The notes under the pieces: generated by a model
What the model saw: only the letters and a program-made list of their open reading frames with translations
What the model was told of the DNA's origin: nothing
The model's database searches: none
Shown here: in pieces, positions 30,900 through 42,525 of the stretch
Position numbering within the stretch: the stretch's first letter is position 1
How the letters are laid out: every line of letters begins with the position of its first letter
Source of the DNA: Spongospora subterranea f. sp. subterranea
Taxonomy: Eukaryota; Endomyxa: Phytomyxea; Phytomyxea; Plasmodiophorida
Length of the DNA: 64,000 bases
NCBI GenBank assembly: GCA_049724395.1
Contig: JAUGWO010000001.1
Location: 62,001 to 126,000, forward strand
Direction: 5' to 3'
Program-made: the position numbers and the translations under genes

Positions 30900-32877
30900 T
30901 CATGTTCGCAGGATATGATCACGGCGAATATAGACGACGACAGCTAAACCGCAGCAGAGCCCGCAAAGAATGACGTTCTCGACAACGACATAGCTGAAGG
31001 GCGACCGAGTCGGTTGGGACGTCGAGGCGACCGGAGTAGATGTGATCCCGAGCCACCACATATGAATGTGCAGGATAAGCAACGCGATCTGTACGGGGAC
31101 GAAGGCCGACGGATCCGCTTGTTTGGCAGAATCGTACGAACGCTTGGCGAGATGTAGATCCTGATCGGGTCCCCATTCGTGCATATAGCCCAGGTTGAAC
31201 AAAGCTTGGGCGTCGGATTTCTCAGCGGCTTGTTGATAGCGACGCGTCGCTTCCGGTGCACCACCAGATACGACGCCGTAATAAGACATGTCGCCAAGTA
31301 TGCGTTGGGCATAAGCCGAGCCTTGATCGGCGGCCATCCTCCAGAATTTGATGGCCATTTCTTCGTGATCATCACCGTAGTAGCCCAACGCTTCGCCCAA
31401 CATCCAGGCGACGTTGGTCTGACAGATTTCGTCCCCAGCCATAGCACATTGTCCATAATGCCACAGCGCCGCCTCATAATTTCCGGCTAAGAACTGGGAA
31501 TGCCCTTGGGTATGCCTCTCAGCAGCCCATGCTCCACGCTCAGCAACAACTTTGTGCAAGCGAACACCGAGCGAGCACGACTTCAAAGTCCCCAGCCCCA
31601 GAAGCTGCATCTGGGCAAGATTATAGAGGGAGGGGGTATGGCCCTGGTGACCAGCCATTGTGAAATAATGTAGGGCGGTGACATATGACTTATCAACATG
31701 AGCGCCCGTATAGTACAACATGCCCAACGCGTACTGCGCATCTGCCGACCCTAGATCAGCCGCCTCCTTGTAATACTTTACCGCTAACTGCATATTCTGA
31801 GGTACACCTTGTCCATGCGCGTACATAAATGCCAAACCGGTATACCCAGCAGCGCTTCCAAGGGCGGAAGACTTCCGAAACAGGGAGAGTGCAGTTTTGT
31901 TATTTTGCTCCATCCCCTGACCATTCGCGTGCATGGCCCCAAGATGCGCCATTGCGTTAGCGTCGCCTTGGTCAGCTGCTCGTCGGAAATAGTGGGCAGC
32001 GCGGCCGTGATCTTGAGGAATGCCTCGAAGACCGCGCTGATGGAGTTGCCCCAGTACCACCTGTGCGTTGACGTCCCCGCCATCAGCGGCGTGCTCGAAA
32101 TAATGAATTACATCCTGAAAAACCCCGTTGATTGATGATTTCCGGTACAGGCAATCGCTAAAACCTTTGATTCTTCAGTAGGTTTATGTCGAGCGGTATC
32201 ATCGGTGAGCTTGACTCGCTCAAATGATGGCGTAGTGTCCATGCTATCTACGACTGCAAACAAGATTGAGACGAAAAGGTTGGTTCTGGAAATTCATGTT
32301 GTGAAATACCTGCTTCGGAAACTGGCATGTAATATTTGACAGCGCCATCGCAATTTTTTGGAACGCCATATCCGTTCAGATAACGATATCCTATGGTCAT
32401 TGAGCACTCCTTGCATTCGCCACTCTGAGCGCCCATGAAATAATGCAGCAGACTCTTGGGCATATCAGCTGTGCCATTGAATCCAAATCCAGTGGAATAT
32501 AGAAATCCTAACGACTTATGGCAGGAAGCATCGCCAGACGCCGCCCCCTTTTCAAGAAATTCGATCGCTGATTTGTAATCAGCGCCAGGAACAGAAGATG
32601 ATCGGATTTCTCCCGTCAGATACATATCGGCAATAACTCCAGCTGCCCTCGTAGTTACACCCGAGTCATGCGCCGACTTCAGAAGCGAAACCGCTGACTG
32701 ATAATCGCCTTCCTTTCGTAGAAGATTGGCGCGCTCGATGACCTCCTGCGACGCGTCGGGCGTCCCGAGAGGCGCCTCAAAATTGGCCATAGAAAATTCC
32801 CGGCCTGACGCCGGCGACAGCAGAGCTGGTCCGACGAGCAGAATCAGGAGGATGAACCCCCAGGTGATGTCGACCAT
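30900..32877 (-). CDS. SEL1L: SEL1L/Hrd3-like ER-associated degradation adaptor
   Basis: Lumenal partner of the Hrd1 ubiquitin ligase. Three exons (32877-32310, 32253-32165, 32114-30900) join in phase into 623 aa. Signal peptide MVDITWGFILLILLVGPALL; Sel1 repeats follow, among them SLGFLYSTGFGFNGTADMPK, TIGYRYLNGYGVPKNCDGAV, AHLGAMHANGQGMEQNNKTA, GLAFMYAHGQGVPQNMQLAV, YALGMLYYTGAHVDKSYVTA and NLGYMHEWGPDQDLHLAKRS. Human SEL1L has [21 protein letters not shown] at the same place. A C-terminal transmembrane helix (VENVILCGLCCGLAVVVYI) and basic tail RRDHILRT make it type I. Shorter than human SEL1L (794 aa), lacking the fibronectin II part. The middle spacer between repeat blocks (SMDTTPSFERVKLTDD) matches SEL1L. 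Confidence 0.93.
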
Positions 32878-33317
32878 TTGGTTGTCGAGAAAGAAAGAGA
32901 CTGTAACAAACCACTGTTTAAGCCCTCGTCCAGTCACGCCTGACAAACAGGGTGTGTAACACTTGTACTGTACACCGTGGCGTTTCGACCAACAGCGCAC
33001 TTTTGAAGTTCAGACTGGGGCGCAGACAAACGGTCAGCAGGGTTCACTGTTACAAGTACAGGATTCATTCTGGAAAAACTCCGAGGGAACAAGATCTGGT
33101 TTGAACGAGAACAGGTCGGACTGGGCCAGGGCCGAGAAGTTATTTCGGGCAGAGATTTTCGTGTGTATAATCCACGACCGGATTCATGAGATCGACAGAG
33201 GCGCGTCACTCAGTGTTTTCCCGAACCGATGTATTGCACAGACCGTGAAGAAATAGCCAGGAGCTGAGGAAATCGTCCGACAATCACCGTGTTGTCGAAT
33301 TCATGTTCCGACAATAA

Positions 33318-34461
33318 TTAGTTTACTATGCGAACATTCGGAGCCGGAAATCTGATGGCAGTTATCCAAACAATATCATGTGATGTTTCGACCGTAATCG
33401 TGTCGCATTCAATCAGATTGCTTGTCGAAATCAGGCCCGAAAAAAGCGTTCGTTGTGATTCAAGGTTCCATCGAAGTCCTAACACGGTCAATCAATACTA
33501 CAACGATTCGTCATTGTTTTTGTTTGCGTTTTTACCGGTCGTGGAAACACAATCAGCAGCAATCCCGATTGGAATAAGACCGCATGTTGGTCCCTGAAGG
33601 CTTTCATGACATCTCTGTTGAATCTATAACCAACTAATAGAGAGTGGCTATTGTGTTATCGTACGATTATATTTGTTCCCGATCTGAGAAGGCATGCAAA
33701 ATTGTCATTTGATACTAGCGACATCGACCGGAACCGTGATCTGAATACGTAGAGTGCGTTGATGGCATTCATAACATGGTCAAACCGACCAGAGAAGGCG
33801 CCGAAAGCGATGAGATCCAAAGGTAATTCAATATTATCTGCAACATATTCAGAAAAGATCGTTCACCAAAAAACAACCAGAACCTATCAGCATCACTTGC
33901 TCTGGATCAGTACAGCCGATATTGTGCCAAGCGGCAACGCAGATACATCTATGCTAGGTATTAATTTTAGCCACACCTTCAAGACGGCAAAAGAACACTA
34001 ACTTATAGAGGTCTGTATGATCTTGAGATGAAATTTTTAGTATTTTGCATCCTTTCGAGCGATACAATTCAACAGTAGCTGGGCTGATCGAATCCAAATC
34101 CCCACAAATAAAATGAGGAATATATCTGTAAATAATGGCATCAGAATGATTAAGCAAATCATGGAGACGATTCGCACCTATTCAGTTCATCGTTGGCACC
34201 GAACAGGCGTTGCATGCGGGTCGCAGCGCCATCAGCGGCGATGATCAGGGACGATGATTGCCATAGCTGCTTCAGGAAGGGGAGCGAGGTGTCATCGATA
34301 GTGTTCAATATGATCAATACATGGGGTGATGAACCCCCAAGGATTGACTTATGATCCAACACGATCGACATTTGCTCTAAAACCCGAGGAACGGAACGGC
34401 CTTGGTTTGTGAATATTCCCCGAAAACACTTGCCGGAGAAGCCATATCCTCCGCTGGCCAT
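33318..34461 (-). CDS. TPK1: Thiamine pyrophosphokinase
   Basis: Makes thiamine diphosphate from thiamine and ATP. Exons from ATG 34461 (MASGGYGFSGKCFRGIFTNQ). LIIAADGAATRMQRLFGAND is the family ADGGANRL loop; the next exon has IPHFICGDLDSISPATVELY (GDFDSIRPEV) with the metal-binding Asp pair, and ISSQDHTDLYK (DQDHTDFTK). Then DNIELPLDLIAFGAFSGRFD (GGLAGRFDQ), GPTCGLIPIG (WCGLIPVG), and the last exon GLRWNLESQRTLFSGLISTS with NLIECDTITVE (TTTGLKWNL, LVSTSN). Stop at 33318. All family landmarks are present. Several exon limits in 33600-34000 approximate. A 15-C run lies just upstream of the start. Confidence 0.92.
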
Positions 34462-36394
34462 GAACGCTGCCGCTACAGCTAGCGCAACCCCCCCCCCCCC
34501 CCTGACGATGCCTCTTCGTCAAAAGCGAAACCGATGGAACCATAAGCACTGTAGGTAAACACAATTCGAAGATCCAGCAAAACTAGTTTTTTTATAAAAA
34601 CCTACTCCCCAACGCAAAATGGCAAAACAAATCAAAGTAAGTAGTTCGATGGCCGCCATATCTGGTTCAGGAAAGGGAGCGAATTTTCGTTGACGAGGCC
34701 GTCAGACGAATAAATTATTTAGCCGTTGAACTCCCAAGGATCGCTGCAAATTTCGGACCGATTGGCATATTGTTTGAACTGTGGCCAGACCTGTGTCGAT
34801 TATATCTGGGTCGCACATGATCAAAGTCCTAAGCAGTAGATACCCCTCAACCTAAAACATTTCGAAAAGCAGGTTACAGTCCAATATATCTGCCATATTT
34901 TATGCCAAATCGTTTTCGACCATAACACCATTCATATCCACGACTTTTTACTGAATATCCTGATCGTCCATCGAAACGAGAATTCGTTTTTTTTTCTGGT
35001 CCAAGTCTGGCAAAATTAGACCTTAACCTCAACTTACAAAGCCCCAATAATTGAAATTAATTTTCAACATAAATACCAGCGGTATTCGTTTCATTTGGGC
35101 AAACATCATCCATCGTGATGGCTTCCCAATTTGGCAGATTGACTCTCCCCGGCATGTGAAAACACGTAATACAGTACCAACTGAAGCCCCGACAGGTGAT
35201 GGGGCTAGTTGTCGGATCAGTTGTTAATTTTTGAAGACTGCCGTCTCAAGATTCCTTGATTAACATTCAACAACAGCCAATGTACAATGATAGATGTGAA
35301 GTTACAGCTGCTTGTTGAATTTGCACAGGATCGCGATGCTTTCAAAATCCTGTACCATTGTTACTGCAAACAATGAATGTTATTAGGTGAATTGCTGATG
35401 AAACTCCACTCCCGAATAATTCTCAACGTGTGTTCTCTGTGAGCCAATGCACAGCATTACCGCCCGGTCATCAGCCGGACAGGGATGATGGTGTACACAG
35501 TACAGGACTTATTAATACACCCGTCGGGACTTACATAGGAAGAAACTGCGTCTGGTCAGATCCGGTTGCAAGTCCGGAATCCTTTTTTTATCATGCTTAT
35601 CGAAGCGGAATCTCGATTCGACGTTTAGACGGGGGAAGCAGTACCATACAGATTTACGTGTATCCAGCGTTGAAGAAGTTTCCACGATTTGAAAATGAGA
35701 TCTCCAATGTTGCTTTGAGCAGCGGACTTTTACTCATATTCTTCGAATACGTCGCCATTACCCCATCGTTATCTTTGCATCTTAGTATCTTTTCAACACA
35801 CTTTCAAAGAAACATCATTCTGGTACGATGTTGAAGAATACTATACCATGAATTCTAAAGGCACCCGTTTTCGTGACAATCAGCATTGATTCATGTCGAG
35901 TCCCAACGTTTCTGCCTTTCAAAAACCAAGTTGTTCTTATCTGGTATGTCGCTGTACGACCTCTTGATTCGGGCATTTTCACCAGAATGTTATCGCCTCG
36001 TGAGGTTGTTTTTGTTTGTATTGTTTCTGGATTCCACATGAGAACAGTTTTCGCAATATATCTCGCCCATACTGCCATATAAACTTCAATCTCACAACAC
36101 TTCGCTGCAAAATAGGTTCGATAAATGAGGCATTATCAAATCTCTTTGGGATGCCCAGGAGGAAGTGCATCCACGGAATTCCGTTCAGAGTGTACAGTAC
36201 ATCCTCCCTCTCTCTCGCGGTACCTATTTTTGCGCAGTCAATTTTTGCGCAGTCGGTGTGTTGCTGGGTCGTGCATGACCTCACTCTGGACACAGTACAC
36301 CCGTGTTGTTGGCGGGGGATCCCTCGCTCATGATTATTACGTTCTACTTCTACACTTATCATTTGATCCCGATCACATTTCCAGGGGGTAAACG
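34462..36394. other. Long intergenic region, no gene recognised
   Basis: Starts with a pure run of 15 C (34488-34502). The rest has only short, low-quality ORFs (35430-35834 plus, 36018-36390 plus and minus) with no domain or splice-consistent chain. May hold the divergent promoters of the kinase gene and of the membrane-protein gene at 36395. Confidence 0.4.
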
Positions 36395-39300
36395 ATGAGT
36401 AGATGGATATTAGTCGCTGCTGTTGTCAGCGTCTTGGCCGTCATTGTTTCATCGGCATCAGATTGGCCGACGAAGTGCCAAGCTTGCCGTTTTGAGTGCT
36501 TTGAATGCAGCCAGTTTAGCAATCCTCAAGATGGCTCCTTCTTCAAAATGTCAGAAACGTCTTTCTTCATTTGCGCAAAGCCTTATCGTATGCAGATCTG
36601 TACTAAGCTCTCCGAGTGAACCTCAACAATGGGAGTCTTTCGGTCAATGCGGAGATGTAGATTTTTTGCATATCGATTTTCAAAAGATAAATGTGGAATC
36701 ACGCTTGACCATGCCATCTCATGTCGGTACACTTCGGTAAATGCATAAACCCTGTATGGTTTTCTTTTTTTTTTTAAACGATATTTGCAGCATATCAGGT
36801 GTTAATGAGTACGTCGACGGTGCTTTTAGTGACATCAGCAAGACAACCACCAGTACACTCATGTACGGGAAATCGATGCATTTTTTTTGTCTTAATTTTT
36901 GCAATAGATTTGAAGGCGATATGATCATCGATGATATTCCTCATGTTCCGCTGATTTGGTACGGCATATTTGTTTTGTCAAAAGGAAAACTCGTTGATCA
37001 AATTTAGGTTCGTTAAAAACGAAGAGGAGCTTGGTGCGAAGTTTGGCGCTGGGGATGACAACGTCCCAGACGGATCTCTGATCTTTGGCGTTGACGAAAC
37101 TGTCCGCGTGAACAGATGTATCAAGACAATTCCAGAAAAAATTGAATCGTTGTCGTTGGATGTTGCTGAGCCAGAACAGTTTCTAGCGCTAACAACTGGA
37201 GTCACTTCAGGGCTATCTTTGTAAGCATTTTTTTGTAGTCTATTACATCGTGTCAACCCTTTACCATAGAAGTTTAACTCTACCGGTGTTGCCCCATATT
37301 TCGTTTGAGGACGAGTTTTTCCAACGCGTTGCCTCATTAGCAACGGTTATAAAATTGAAAAAGGCGGTATACTTCGATAGACACGACAGCTATATAATTG
37401 GGTTTCTCAAAAAACTTGCGAAATATAAAAGCAAGGATCTGCAAATGTATAACAGGTTTGAGCCACGTTTATTTTCTAAGACTAAATAATTTGATCAGAA
37501 TGCTTTACGTCACCCATGAATTCGCTGACTTCCTTCGATCGCGAAGCAACCAAATTCAGTGCAATGCACATCAACAAGACGAAGGGTTCGAATGCGGTTT
37601 TGACATTAAAGATCTGCCGACTCTAGATATTGACACTTCAAGGATTTCGGAAAGCCAGACAAATGAGCAACAACAAGGGTTTGTTTACTCTTCGGGAACG
37701 ATCGACTCTGCGTCTGGTGAAGTATTGTCAGGTTCGATGAATATCGGTGTAGAAGACGCTTCTGTAGACTATGCCAAAGAAAGTGGAGTTGGTAAAAGCT
37801 CTCGATCACTTGAAGAGTTCACCGCTGTTTTCCAACGAGATACTCGTTGTGACACGCCCGATTACCCTCAACTATCTTCTAACAGCCCGCGACAGTCTGA
37901 CCATGAATCCCCTGCCGAAGATTTTACGAAAATCAAAGAATTTGATACTGCTGTTTTCGAAGCCAATAGCCAGGGCGAGTTTTCCAAGGACGTCGACAAA
38001 AAGCGATCACGTCATTATGCAGATGTTATTCCGAAGCGGGAAGTTGGAAAAAGTATTGCGACAATATCGTACTCCCCTGACAAGGAAACTGTCACAAATA
38101 GTGAATCTGGTTCTGCTGCAGACGAAACTACCGATACAACGATCGATATTGACCCGATATCAACTATGGGATCAAGTGGTGACTACGATTGGGAGACGGA
38201 AGGGGATACCGAAGCACTCAGTTTTGATTCGACGGACTCCGTTCGCTTTCGGTCATTTGTTGAAAACCCTTTTCATATGCAACGTCCAAGAAGCAAAAAC
38301 AATTATATTGTCGATGACATGCTAACAGAGGATGGGGATTTTTCAGAGAATTTAGATGCCGCTAAAGTGTCGAGACAACCATTTTTCCAAGAAGAAAGGG
38401 GTATCCCATCTGCTATTGACAGCCCAACTCGATCTGAGCGTAGCAAGGCGAACAAACAACGGTTCAAAGATATCACCTATAATCACGGTTCGAATGAGGT
38501 CTCCGATCGTGACGAACGCGGCAGTGTAACAGTGGGCAAAACGAAACAACAGAAACGTGATCACGAAGGACATAGAGCTTCCGAGCAAGACAGAACATCT
38601 TCTTACGATCGAGATTATGTGTCTTCATTGCCACCCACATCCTCCTGTATTTCAGCGTCAGCTTCTGATTCGAGTGTTGAGGACGATGGTTGCGATTATG
38701 TCGACGCTACATACGTTCACGACTCTTTGAAAGACGAAGACGGATATGATGACAACCATTCCTATGACGGAGGGAATGCCAAATTTGAAAGCGTCGCTCC
38801 CAGCTCCAGAAGCGCTCCGTCTCGATGTGAATCTTTTTGCGAGCACCCCGACCTTATTCAATCAGGTCCTAACAGCCCAACCCAATCCAGCAACGCGAAC
38901 ACAGACAATTTTGGAAGTATCCAGTTTGATCATGAATCGGATATTGTCGCCGCTCGAGGTGGCACACATGAGACAGATCTAGCCAGGGATTCAGAGGACA
39001 GTGATGACGACCAAGACGATGCAAACCATTGTCAAGATTCTAACAGTGATTCTGCTGTGGGACAGGATTTCGGCTTTGATCGTTTTATTGGCGTTGGCAA
39101 CGCCAATGACGAAGAAGTCACTGCAGAGCCCTCCAACGGCGTTTCTGGAGATGATCCTCATCACGTACAGCCCGACCGCATCCCACCTGTTGTCATCAGC
39201 CCAACCCAACGCGATCTCGGCAACACAAACCAACAGAACGATTTCGGCGCTCCTCGCGCCCCAGATCAAGTCGTCACCACTGAGTCAGTAGAGCATGGCA

Positions 39301-39479
39301 GTTCATGGTTAGCCACACTCTGGTTTATTCCAGCAATATTAGCTTCTGCATCACTCTCCGTTGTGGGAGCCCTCGCGTTTACAATATTCTTGGCCAAAAG
39401 ACAGTCGGTTACGAAATCGCGTCTGCCTTTACCTCCCGTCTTGGAAAACCCTGATGATCCTGAGGCCCTCTGGTGGTAA
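36395..39479 (+). CDS. Large acidic type I membrane protein, unknown
   Basis: ATG 36395 opens a signal peptide (MSRWILVAAVVSVLAVIVSS) then a Cys-rich segment CQACRFECFECSQF. Several short exons follow (pieces include GVNEYVDGAFSDISKTTTST, FEGDMIIDDIPHVPLIWYGI, LSLDVAEPEQFLALTTGVTS, LPVLPHISFEDEFFQRVASL), looking like one folded ectodomain of about 300 residues. From about 37510 a single exon holds some 590 residues rich in Ser, Asp and Glu without Cys, a probable stalk, then a transmembrane helix (TLWFIPAILASASLSVVGAL, about 39310-39390) and a short tail RQSVTKSRLPLPPVLENPDD. No family recognised. Likely surface or endosomal receptor-like protein. 5' exon joints not all resolved. Confidence 0.7.
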
Positions 39480-39586
39480 TGGCTCGTTGCTAATCTATTC
39501 AGACTCAATTCTTGTGAGTAAACGCATACATTCATCAGATTATTCATATATTGTAATATATATTGTTTCGTTTTTGAAATAAAAAT

Positions 39587-40796
39587 TTAAGCCCATCGGG
39601 CCAGTAATGCCATTGCTGCAGCTCCGGCATACAGCGCTAGCATATTGACTACCTTGAAGTTTCTGGTCATCAATCGGAACGCTTTATTATGGTTAATCTG
39701 TTTACGCATCAGCAAACACAATACGCCAATCCATTTGAATTCCTGTACCTCGACGGAAATAAGCTCCGTATATGTGTTATACATCAAAATTCCTGCTCTG
39801 TGCAGGAGTTTCAACCAATCGCCGTTAAATCACAAACGCTATTTAGAGCACTTACGAAAGTGAGTCGAAAATTCCTTGCACAATGATGACTGTAGATGAG
39901 TTTCCATTGTAGACGCTGTGGACCCCGATTCCAATCGCGATACCGACAGGCGTCGTTAACGGGTACATCATGCCCATGAAACCGAACTTGACGATCGAAC
40001 CCTGGCTGATGTTTGAGATCAATGCACCCAGTGCTAATCCTTCGAATAGCTGGTGGAATGCCATAGCCACAAGCAGTGTCATGAAACCGTTGAAACTGGA
40101 CGTCACCCCCAAAGTCAGGCCGATGGCAAGGGAATGAAATAAGATTCCAGCTTCTAGAATTACAAGCGATAAGAATTTTGCGTCTTCATGAAAATGTCCC
40201 TCGAGTTCGACGTCCTGCCCATTGTGTATGGCCGAAGGCGGCGGCAGGTTATTGACTGCGTTATTCAGCACCATGTCATGCTCAATGTGGTGCCCATGAT
40301 GTCCATGCCCATACGAGAACAGCTCGATCAACTGAACGAGGAACGATGCAGCGAGGGCGAAGACTCCAACGAACGCTGGCCCATATTCCGTCCAGACGCC
40401 ATCCAGACACGGGTTAGAAAATTGCTCAAACGCATCCGGCAAAAGGTGGCACCACCCCGTTGCCGCAATAACGCCAATACCGAACATTTTAAACACCTGA
40501 AGCAATGAATATTTATTTCAAAAAAAAACGACTCGATGTTGACTTACTTGAATGACCTTTTGAAAAAACGGTCTGGAAGTTGTGCCAAGCGTCAACGTTG
40601 TAAAGATTCCGATACCGGAGACCACAAGAAGGATGAAAACGGAACCGACATGCCATGCAACTGAATATTCATCAATAGGTGTCGCAGAACAGTCGATGGC
40701 CGGCGAAAGCGTGTCAGGGCTTTGTCCAAAGACAGTCGAGAAAAGAACCAACGAGGAAACGACCGCAAATAGGAGATATTTGCTTGGTGTCGCCAT
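39587..40796 (-). CDS. ZIP (SLC39A) divalent metal transporter
   Basis: Moves Zn or Fe into the cytosol. Three exons (40796-40548, 40496-39856, 39797-39587) join in phase into 366 aa, stop TAA at 39587. Cleavable N-terminal signal (KYLLFAVVSSLVLFSTVFG), TM1 with VAWHVGSVFILLVVSGIGIF, TM2 MFGIGVIAATGWCHLLPDAF, TM3, then the cytosolic His loop SYGHGHHGHHIEHD, TM4 ILEAGILFHSLAIGLTLGVT with the family HSxxxGLxLG signature, TM5 AFHQLFEGLALGALISNISQ with the HQxFEGLALG metal site, and TM8 with SAGILMYNTYTELI. All pore residues expected are present. Neighbour to the His-rich secreted protein at 41599, which may be relevant if those proteins bind metal. Confidence 0.94.
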
Positions 40797-41598
40797 AGCA
40801 AAGGGTTGAACAAACCACCCCTTTTTGCCCGGTGTAATTCAGGTGCGATCGAAATCGGGTCGATGACTGTGATCATGCTGGCCCTTTCCACAATACCACA
40901 ATGCCCCCACTTGACGATACTCTGTGACAAGACGAGGTTATGGGTCTGGAGTGGGGACTTGGGCGGAAGGACGACAAGCTACTGTAACTGCATACTTGAG
41001 GCGACCTCCCCAGTCAAGCGACTGATGCGGCGTCAGCTGAAGAGTGTGAACCAGTTAGGCGAGTTCGGGTGCAAGTGCAACACAAAACCGCGACACTGAA
41101 ACGACGATAATGTAGAGTAGGCGCGCACAGCAACGTCGCTAATTTTTCGAAAAAAATTGAATCAATTCGCGGGTGAGAATAAACAGCGATAGACGAATGA
41201 GTTTTTTGAAAAGGGTTTGAGACATAAGTGCAGGTGTCTCTACAAGATATCTGTTCAAAGCCGAGAAAGTGTGGCCCTCATAATCGTGACCTGGCCAGCG
41301 CCGCTTGGGGATGTTTCTCAGCAGCAGATACTGCCTCTTGGTTTTAGAGCCAGCAGGTTCACATATTTAGGCCTTTCATTGCACAGACACATGGATTTCA
41401 TGCCATGCACGGTCCGTTTAAGCGGAAGGTAAGTGTTTGTGACTTGAAAATGCAAATAATCGAGGCATTTGTCATTTTTTGTGAATTCAGAAGAGGACAA
41501 TAATTTACTACTGCAATGGTTGTTCTGAGGAAGTCAGTTGATAGGGAATTCGGGGCATATCGCAACTTGGCATGAATTGTATAGAAATGTATTTTAGA

Positions 41599-42207
41599 TT
41601 AATGAAGCCTGAACATGCCATCATTGGGGTGATTCCAAGCATTCCAGTCACTGAAATCGTCACGAGGTAGATCATGATGAGCGGGCACTCGTTCTGCATC
41701 GAAGTCACCATAACCGTGATGGTTTCCATGATGGTCTCCATGATGGTCTCCATGATGGTCTCCATGATGATTGTCATGAATTGGTAAGTGATGACCATCA
41801 TGCTCATGGACTCCACCAAGGTGGAACGGCTCGTGCTCGCCGTGATGCTCGTCTTCGAAGCCGCCGTGCCCATGTTCATGGCCTTCATAGCCATGGTCTG
41901 CGTGTCTGGCATGCGTGTCCGCGTCTCTATGGCGATGTTGGTCGTCGTTTTCCCCAGCGATGTCATGGCGACGAACGTGGACATGTACATCAAGGCCTTG
42001 CGATTCAGGGTCTACGTAACCATGACCATCGTGATGATCGTAATCCTCGTGGAGTCCATGGTGGCCATCATGAACGCCAAGGGGAACATCATGGTAGTTT
42101 CTTGAGTGTCCACCATGTTCGTTAAACAGCCCTTCGTGGTCGTGACCATAATCAGCATTGGCAAAAGTGGCCACCGCCAGCATGGCAATAATGAAAGCCT
42201 TATTCAT
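41599..42207 (-). CDS. Secreted His-rich protein with HHGD repeats, singleton
   Basis: Single exon, 202 aa, ATG 42207. Signal peptide MNKAFIIAMLAVATFANA. The mature protein is about one fifth His: HGLHEDYDHHDGHGYVDPES, HRHRDADTHARHADHGYEGH, then a perfect HHGD tetrapeptide array (HHGDHHGDHHGDHHGNHHGY, 12-bp DNA repeat at about 41715-41770) and a C terminus with Trp (DDFSDWNAWNHPNDGMFRLH). No KDKS or AGDT core. Lies about 800 bp from the ZIP transporter, both on the minus strand. Confidence 0.82.
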   Translation of the reverse strand: MNKAFIIAMLAVATFANADYGHDHEGLFNEHGGHSRNYHDVPLGVHDGHHGLHEDYDHHDGHGYVDPESQGLDVHVHVRRHDIAGENDDQHRHRDADTHARHADHGYEGHEHGHGGFEDEHHGEHEPFHLGGVHEHDGHHLPIHDNHHGDHHGDHHGDHHGNHHGYGDFDAERVPAHHDLPRDDFSDWNAWNHPNDGMFRLH

Positions 42208-42299
42208 TTTCCAAGACCTGCCAGAACCAGTATATAGATGTAGGATTGATAATATATTACGAGTTATGGAGGAACTTATTCGGTATGTTAAGAAGAATC

Positions 42300-42525
42300 C
42301 ATTGAGAGTTGATTCACGCCCTCATTGAAATCGAACCGACTTGACTCAGCGGGTGAAATTGCCTGTCTGATTTCAATACATCACATCAAGAACTTTTGGC
42401 GTTGTGAAAGGCATCATATGTCAAGCTTAGTTCATCGAGAGTTGAATCACGGCCTCTCGTTTCGCACCGGCTTGACTCAGCATTTGAACTACCCGTTTGA
42501 GGTTTCATACGTCACATCGACTAAT
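42300..42525. repeat. Two diverged direct repeats of about 85 bp
   Basis: GAGAGTTGATTCACGCCCTC (about 42304) and GAGAGTTGAATCACGGCCTC (about 42436) each begin a block that also shares CGGCTTGACTCAGC-like and CATCACATCGA-like segments. They lie upstream of the His-rich gene at 41599 and may be duplicated promoter sequence. Confidence 0.55.

Noticed and set aside
35430-35834. 134-codon plus-strand ORF in the long intergenic region
   Set aside because: Begins with a non-ATG codon, no domain, no splice partners, no paralogue in the window.
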